Source of the DNA: Oidiodendron maius Zn | Taxonomy: Eukaryota > Ascomycota > Leotiomycetes > Myxotrichaceae | Direction of reading: 5' to 3' | Assembly (NCBI GenBank): GCA_000827325.1 | Contig: KN832875.1 | Span: 372,001 to 436,000 of the forward strand | Length of the DNA: 64,000 nucleotides | In this document: in pieces, positions 58,467 through 64,000 of the stretch | Layout of the letters: each line of letters starts with the position of its first letter | How positions within the stretch are numbered: the first letter of the stretch is position 1 | Notes under the pieces: generated by a model | Told to the model about the DNA's origin: nothing | Databases searched by the model: none | What the model saw: only the letters and a program-made list of their open reading frames with translations | Made by a program: the position numbers and the translations under genes

Positions 58467-61400
58467 AGCATGTTGTGCCTAGAGCGGTGAACATGGAAAA
58501 TATATATTCGGAGGCAGCGGAGGGCGCTGGTATTGTAAAAGGAGAATAGATAAACGAAAGTGGTAGCCACAGAGCTGGCAACAGCATCTGACTATCTTCT
58601 CTACAGGCGATTTTCAAGGAGTCCTTATGTTATACAAGTTAATATTATTGACTTTCTTGCGTCATCCTTCTACCAATCCGCATACATATCCACCACGCCA
58701 TATACTCGCGTTTTATGGTGTGAAAAAGGCTGCAACAAGAGACAAATATCGTGGTTGGAATATAAATACCGTCTAGCAGACTCTCTAGGAACCCCAGTGT
58801 CAGTAACAGTATGTAGGCAGCCCAGGACAGCTGTCACCACTTCGTTACGAGTAACTGTGAGGGAGACTAGTAATTAATCTCTCATGTTAATCCGAAGCAG
58901 GCATCCGTTGTCAGACGGCGCAACTCGGGATGTCTGTCGGGTGATATGTCGCCATCACAGCGGAGAGGGATGATGCCCTCAAAATACTGTAGAAAAATGT
59001 AGATCAGCTTACCAAACCCACCACCACGAAGATAAATTATTACAATATCCAGCTAGGCACAGTAGCGAGTGGTTTTCTGGATGGGACACATCGTAGGATG
59101 ATGTTGGATGTGTGTTTCAATGTTATCGTTTGCTCGTGGCACAGCTCTCTATTCTTAACCTACAGGGCCTGCCATCAAACAGACATTAGCCAGTGTGCAT
59201 CACGCTATTGGCGCCTCCCAAGGATATGTATTTCCTGCAACCCAATATTATGAGATCACAAGATACGATAGACATTTAAATCTACTATGCTCGTCCGTTG
59301 GCGCTTGGTCGATGTAGGACAGCCGTTGCCTCTCAAATCATGTAAAACAAACAGGCAGACATGTGCAGGAGCTATCAATAGCTACTGCGACCTCTTAATC
59401 ATGCAGCCGCTGGGCACGAGGAAACGAGGCCTGCCGATTCGACATCCCGCGATACACACTTTATTTCAAGCAACTCCCTTTCCCACATGAGATGTTTCGG
59501 GTACATGACAGAGGGTGCTGGGTACCATAGCAGGTTGGCTGACCTGAGATTTTGCACTGCCGTGTGGAATGCGAGATGTGATCAGTTGGCGCGTGCTGCG
59601 GTGTTCAGTCCTCAAAGAGGCTGGATTAGGAGGACGATGCAGCGGCGTCAGCTCCAGAAACCTGCCAGCCATTCCCGTGACAAGGCCATGGTGCAGACAG
59701 GAAGGCTGGACCTGTGGTTTGCTTGCGCCTAGGGAGAGAGCGAGTGGGTGGCTGGAGGTGTGATGATGCAGCGTTGTGCAGCTTTGGGGCTTTCATTCTG
59801 TAAAACGATGGATGCATGTATGCGGTGAGACGGCGTCAGTAGGTTAATGTGAACTATCATTGTCTTAGGTGTGGCTACAACTTAATACCTGAGGCCGTAA
59901 ATATATGGGAGGAGGATGTTAAGGCTTCAGTTAAGTAAAATCGTGGTAATAATAATATAAGGGTGTGGGCAGAGTTTCAGCGGCTCACCATTAATCTCAC
60001 CAAATTGCGACGCGACTTCGTGCTGCCCTAAACTTTCGTCGTAGGAAGCAATGGCGGCCTGCGCAAGGTTGCACTCGTACCGAGACATCTCCTAATATTG
60101 GGATCCTACGCGGATTGCTGGCCATGGGAAATCCTACGGGTGCCGTCGGCCCAGCGCGACAGCCCAGGAGCGGCGGTGAGCAGTCAAAGGTTTCAGTGGC
60201 GGCGAAACCCCACATGGGAGGTAGCAACTGTAATTTGCCGTTTGGCAGGGAGAGATAGGCTTCCTTGCATCACGAGATTCGGATATATTGACACTGGAAT
60301 GGCAATGACATAGATGAAGGAACACGGTCAGGTGACTATTTTGGAGGATGACGTTGGATCAGGGCCTGCGAGACATGATTACCGTTGACTCGAAGGAAAA
60401 TTAGGTTTCTACGAGAGGAGCTAGGTATCACTGAAGGCTGGCAGCATCATGATACAGAGTAATCAAGTGCCGAGTGACATGTCGAGCAATATATTTTGTA
60501 TGAACTTGAACGGTACCGACTCTTTCATGGGAGGGAGATGTGTTGCTGCCTGAGAAGAGACGAGTGACATAACCTTGGCAATGAGGCCGTAATATTGAGG
60601 ACCCGCTAGGTCTAACCAAGCCTAGGCGCCCAACTCTCTCATATCCTTCGTCCAAACCTCATCTTACCACCGGCTGCTGCAAATCATCCACCCTCTGGCC
60701 TATTGTCAGGCCTATCGTGACCGTTCTGGTCCGACACCAGGCCGCCCCTCGTCCTCGCCAGCACTGGGCGTCCGTCTTACTCTGCGCACCCCAACCCGCC
60801 ACCAATGTCACACTCTACCCAGCACTGACGGAGACATGCCTCGATTCAAACCGCTCGGCCGCCCTCACCCAATAGTCCCCTTGCCTTTGCCAGCCTTGGA
60901 AAACAGCCTCACTCGATGCGATCAGCTGTCATGATTCGCCCGCTCCGGGAAAAGTGGATTTTCTCGAATGACACGAATGTGGCTTCGGCTGGACAGGGCT
61001 GTCGACATCGCCCGGGCGCGACGCCCAGGGTGGCCAACTCCAAGGGGCAGCTGATTTGCGGAGGCCAGGGCCTGGGTGGTGCGCAGTCTGGAAGGCAGTC
61101 TGGAAGGATTTATTGGGTCGGAGATTGGCCCAAACGTGCTGCACCGGTTGATCGAACTCTGGACGAGACCATGACACATCACGGTGCAGCTGTGCCGGTT
61201 GATTCGTGTGGGCAAGCCATCCTGGACCGATCGCCAGCATTGTTATTATTGTTGATCGGGGCCTGCTGGGCAGCCGGGACCAATCAGCAGGTGGCGTTGA
61301 GGACAAACATGCGCTGCAGAGGGTGGCTCGCATTGATCGCGGAGAGCCTGTGCGGTAGCAGAGGGAGAGGCATCAGCATCATACTGCGAGTCTGAGACCT

Positions 61401-62680
61401 CAACCTCGAAAATGCCTCCTGGTTAGCGAGGAAAATTTCTCTCTGCTGCTGGCCATACGACGGAGGCGTCTGCCACTGGGCAGATGCCCCGTCTGAGTAC
61501 AGACGAGCCGAGCGCCGGCGCAGCAGTAGGCAGGCGAAGAAGGGCAACGACGGCACTGCTCGGCGCCACCGCAGCGTGTGCAAACCGCCAGCTAAGACAC
61601 ACATCGGCCCTGGCCACCCATGCCCATGACATGACCCGTACGGAGTACCCCGTAGGCATGACTGAAGGATGAGCAGGATCAACCTGTGCCGTGCGGGCCC
61701 GCGACCACCCCTTTCGTGCCACTGTGCTGCGATGCGCCGCTCGACTCGACGCCCGCCGGTGCCCAGCCCGGCCGTGCAGAAAAGCACAGACGAGCTGTGG
61801 AGCGTGTGAGGGGCCAAGATCCCATGCAGCTATTTTTGCAGCTGCGTGTGACGCAGGCTGGGGCAGGGAAGGGGCTTTCACGGAGGCAATGGCCCTTTCA
61901 TATTACGCAGCAGGCAAGATTACGAGCCGGCCTAGCGATGGGCTGTCTGCTTCTGGTTGGCAGGAGACCCCGACTTTGCATGAGATGCTTAATTGGGGGC
62001 TACTCACCACCCCGACCCACTGTCCAGACTCTGACCTTTCAGGATCCGTACGCACGCGAGGCTTCGGGAACTTTGACCCCAACACGCTACCGCACAAAGC
62101 TGTCCCTCCGGCTCTGTAGAAGGCTTGCTGGCAGGGCCATCACACCCACACCGTCTGGGCGCTACGCTCGTTGCAGTGTTAGCTGCTCCTTGAAGATGTC
62201 GATCGGTAGAACACAGTCGACCAGGGGGGATGGCATACGTACAGGTAGTAATTTAATTGCGAGGCTTGCTCACACGCTTAAGCAGCCTCCCCTGGTCTGG
62301 TTCGTCGTTGGATATCTATCTGGTGTATCGCAATCCGCCATCACCTCTCTCCTCCATCTCCAACCTCCACCGTCTTTCACTCCTTCGACCTCGTCCCTCA
62401 CCCGTCTCTCTCTCTCAACCTCTCCTCCTCCGCAACTCTCCTCGTCACCATCCAACTTCCCTCTCGACCCTTCGCGACCCCGTCGACCAGAGACCCTTCT
62501 GCACTCCTTCGCCGCCCGCTCTCCGCCACCAGCATCGACGACCAGAGGACCGCGTTGAATAATTCTACTTTTTGGATCCAAGGCCACACAACCTTTTCTT
62601 TCTCTGTTTTGATTCTTTTGGATCCAGAAGGACCTTCCCTCCACAAGGAATACATAGCCAGGACTTTCCTCTCCAAGGCC
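58467..62680. promoter_or_regulatory. 4.2-kb gene-free stretch upstream of the Ran1-like kinase
   Basis: No frame here has recognisable domains. The part from about 60700 to 62250 is GC-rich and therefore shows long open frames on both strands (up to 290 codons), which I read as shadows. From about 62310 to 62560 the plus strand is strongly pyrimidine-rich (CTCTC, CCTCC), typical of a fungal promoter and 5' leader. Such a long upstream space fits a heavily regulated gene. Confidence 0.5.
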
Positions 62681-64000
62681 ATGCATAATGCTCAATTGAA
62701 TACTCCTCCTCAAACACCACCGCCACAGCAACCCGTCGGGCGCCGTCTTCCCTCACCTGAGTCAAGGATAGGTATTTTCCTCGGACAGACCTTGGAGCTA
62801 CGGGGGATCCTGGGGACCGGCGCGTATGGCGTGGTATACTCTGCCCTCGATCACTCCACCGGCATCTGGTACGCAGTCAAGGCCCTGAGCAAGACCAACC
62901 CCAATGGAGAGCCTTTGGACCGCCGGCAGCAGGAGTTCCAATCCCGGGAAATCCAGCTACACTACGCCGCATCTGCCCACCCTAACATAGTGTCCATGCT
63001 GAAAATAGTCGACGACAAGGACTGCACCTATGTTGTGCTGGAATACTGCCCAGAGGGAGACCTTTTCTCTAATATCACCGAGAAGGGTAGATACGTGAGT
63101 AATGATGCTCTTATCCGGCGCGCCTTCCTCCAGATCCTAGATGCCGTAGAGCACTGCCACCGCCTGGGAATCTACCACAGGGACCTGAAGCCGGAAAATA
63201 TTTTGGTTTCCAACTCAGGCGCAGATGTGCTACTGGCAGACTTTGGCCTTGCCACCACGGATTCCATCTCGGAGGACCACGGCTGCGGTTCCACGTTCTA
63301 CATGAGTCCTGGTAGGCCTTCTTGTTTACTCCTCCCCTTTCTACCCACTAACCATTTTTTTCTATTTTTCAGAATGCTTGGACCAGTCTTCCCGGAATCC
63401 TTCTTACCGGTGTGCCCCCAATGATATCTGGTCCTTGGGTGTAATTCTTGTCAATCTCACATGTGGCCGTAATCCGTGGAAGCAAGCCTCTCTGCAGGAT
63501 TCTACATACCGGGCATTTGCCAGGAACCGGAACTTCCTGAAGACCATCCTACCACTGTCGGACGAGCTAAACGACATCCTCGCCATGATCTTCGAGAGCA
63601 ACCCAGAGGACCGCATCACCGTTTCCCAGCTCAAGCGTCGTATTCAGCACTGCCCCCGGTTCTCGGCCGCCCAGCAACTCCCAACGCCTGTCTCGTCACC
63701 AACCTCGTCTGTTTCTGATAACGGCTCCCTACCCGAGACGTGCGCGACCCTATCCGACGTTGGATCCGACTCTGGTTATGATTCAATGGAGTCGGACTCT
63801 GCCTCTGATGAGGAAGAGTGCTTCGAAGTTGACACACCAATCTCTCCCCAGCGACCGGTCGTCCCATTCGTCAACCCGCAAACTCAACAATACGTTCTCC
63901 CCTCTCAAGACGCATATGGTCGCACTGGTCTTGTTCCTGAGAAGGCCGTGGTTGCCCACCCCTACATGGTCCACAACACCTGGATTCAGTCCTGGTTCTC
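62681..64000 (+). CDS. Ran1/Pat1-like serine/threonine kinase, partial (3' end outside window)
   Basis: Exon 62681-63311 and exon 63373 to the window edge give about 419 residues so far. A Pro/Gln-rich start (MHNAQLNTPPQTPPPQQPVG) precedes a full kinase domain: glycine loop LGTGAYGVVYSA, WYAVKALSK, HRDLKPENILV, ADFGLATTD and MSPECLDQSS across the intron, then NDIWSLGVILVNL and NPEDRITVSQL. This pattern, with GTGAYGVVY and CGSTFYMSPEC, belongs to the Ran1 (S. pombe) / Vhs1-Sks1 (yeast) group that controls the switch between growth, nutrient response and meiosis. After the domain a Ser/Asp-rich tail begins (SDVGSDSGYDSMESDS). The ATG was chosen because it directly precedes the conserved-looking start. 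Confidence 0.88.

Noticed and set aside
61284-62558. Long open frames (177 and 290 codons) on both strands
   Set aside because: They overlap each other in a GC-rich block where stop codons are rare, are Arg/Pro/Ser-rich in several frames at once, and show no family features.

Overview
The window is nuclear DNA of a filamentous ascomycete (Pezizomycotina). Genes lie on both strands and have short introns, mostly 45-210 nt, with GTATGT/GTAAGT-type donors, CTAAC/CTAAT branch sites close to the acceptor, and a few GC-AG donors. The gene set is fungal: NST1, RHO2, TMA7, filamentous-type MUS81 and BRF1, secreted GH5 and GH7 glycosidases. I cannot name the species. A leotiomycete-like ascomycete is a guess.

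Layout. 0-6 kb: a partial hypothetical gene, a small acidic nuclear protein, and a full-length but multiply frameshifted GH7 cellulase relic. 6-17 kb: arginine methyltransferase HMT1/PRMT1 diverging from BRF1, then MUS81, riboflavin synthase RIB5, a secreted GH5-like glycosidase and a tRNA-Ala. 17-25 kb: ribosome-biogenesis genes SSF1 and RRP3 share a 173-bp divergent promoter, followed by a mitochondrial CoA-transferase and a PHD-finger protein. 25-34 kb: TRAPPC12-like TPR protein, galactokinase GAL1, acetolactate synthase ILV2 and a single-pass membrane protein. 35-44 kb: NST1, Rho GTPase RHO2, mitochondrial ribosomal protein mL40, a DUF1749 hydrolase and an unknown basic protein. 44-55 kb: a gene-poor stretch, a RING-CH membrane E3, a GT31-like glycosyltransferase, a BTB-protein relic and an SDR oxidoreductase. 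55-64 kb: TMA7 diverging from the PRP4 kinase, a 4.2-kb gene-free stretch, and the start of a Ran1-like kinase cut by the window edge.

Functional grouping. Most genes are housekeeping: gene expression (BRF1, tRNA-Ala, SSF1, RRP3, mL40, TMA7, PRP4), metabolism (RIB5, ILV2, GAL1, CoA-transferase) and signalling or trafficking (RHO2, Ran1-like, TRAPPC12). I see no biosynthetic cluster, no intact transposon and no candidate for a wholly new system. The most unusual signals are at the gene-structure level: a 6-nt microexon inside the RHO2 effector region, 14- and 20-nt microexons in HMT1, two GC-AG introns, a valine at the classic herbicide-resistance proline of ILV2, a GH7 gene killed by single-base indels while keeping its native end, and a 26-bp perfect inverted repeat upstream of ILV2. 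Exon boundaries were inferred by eye from splice signals, phase and family conservation. No alignment, search or transcript data was available.
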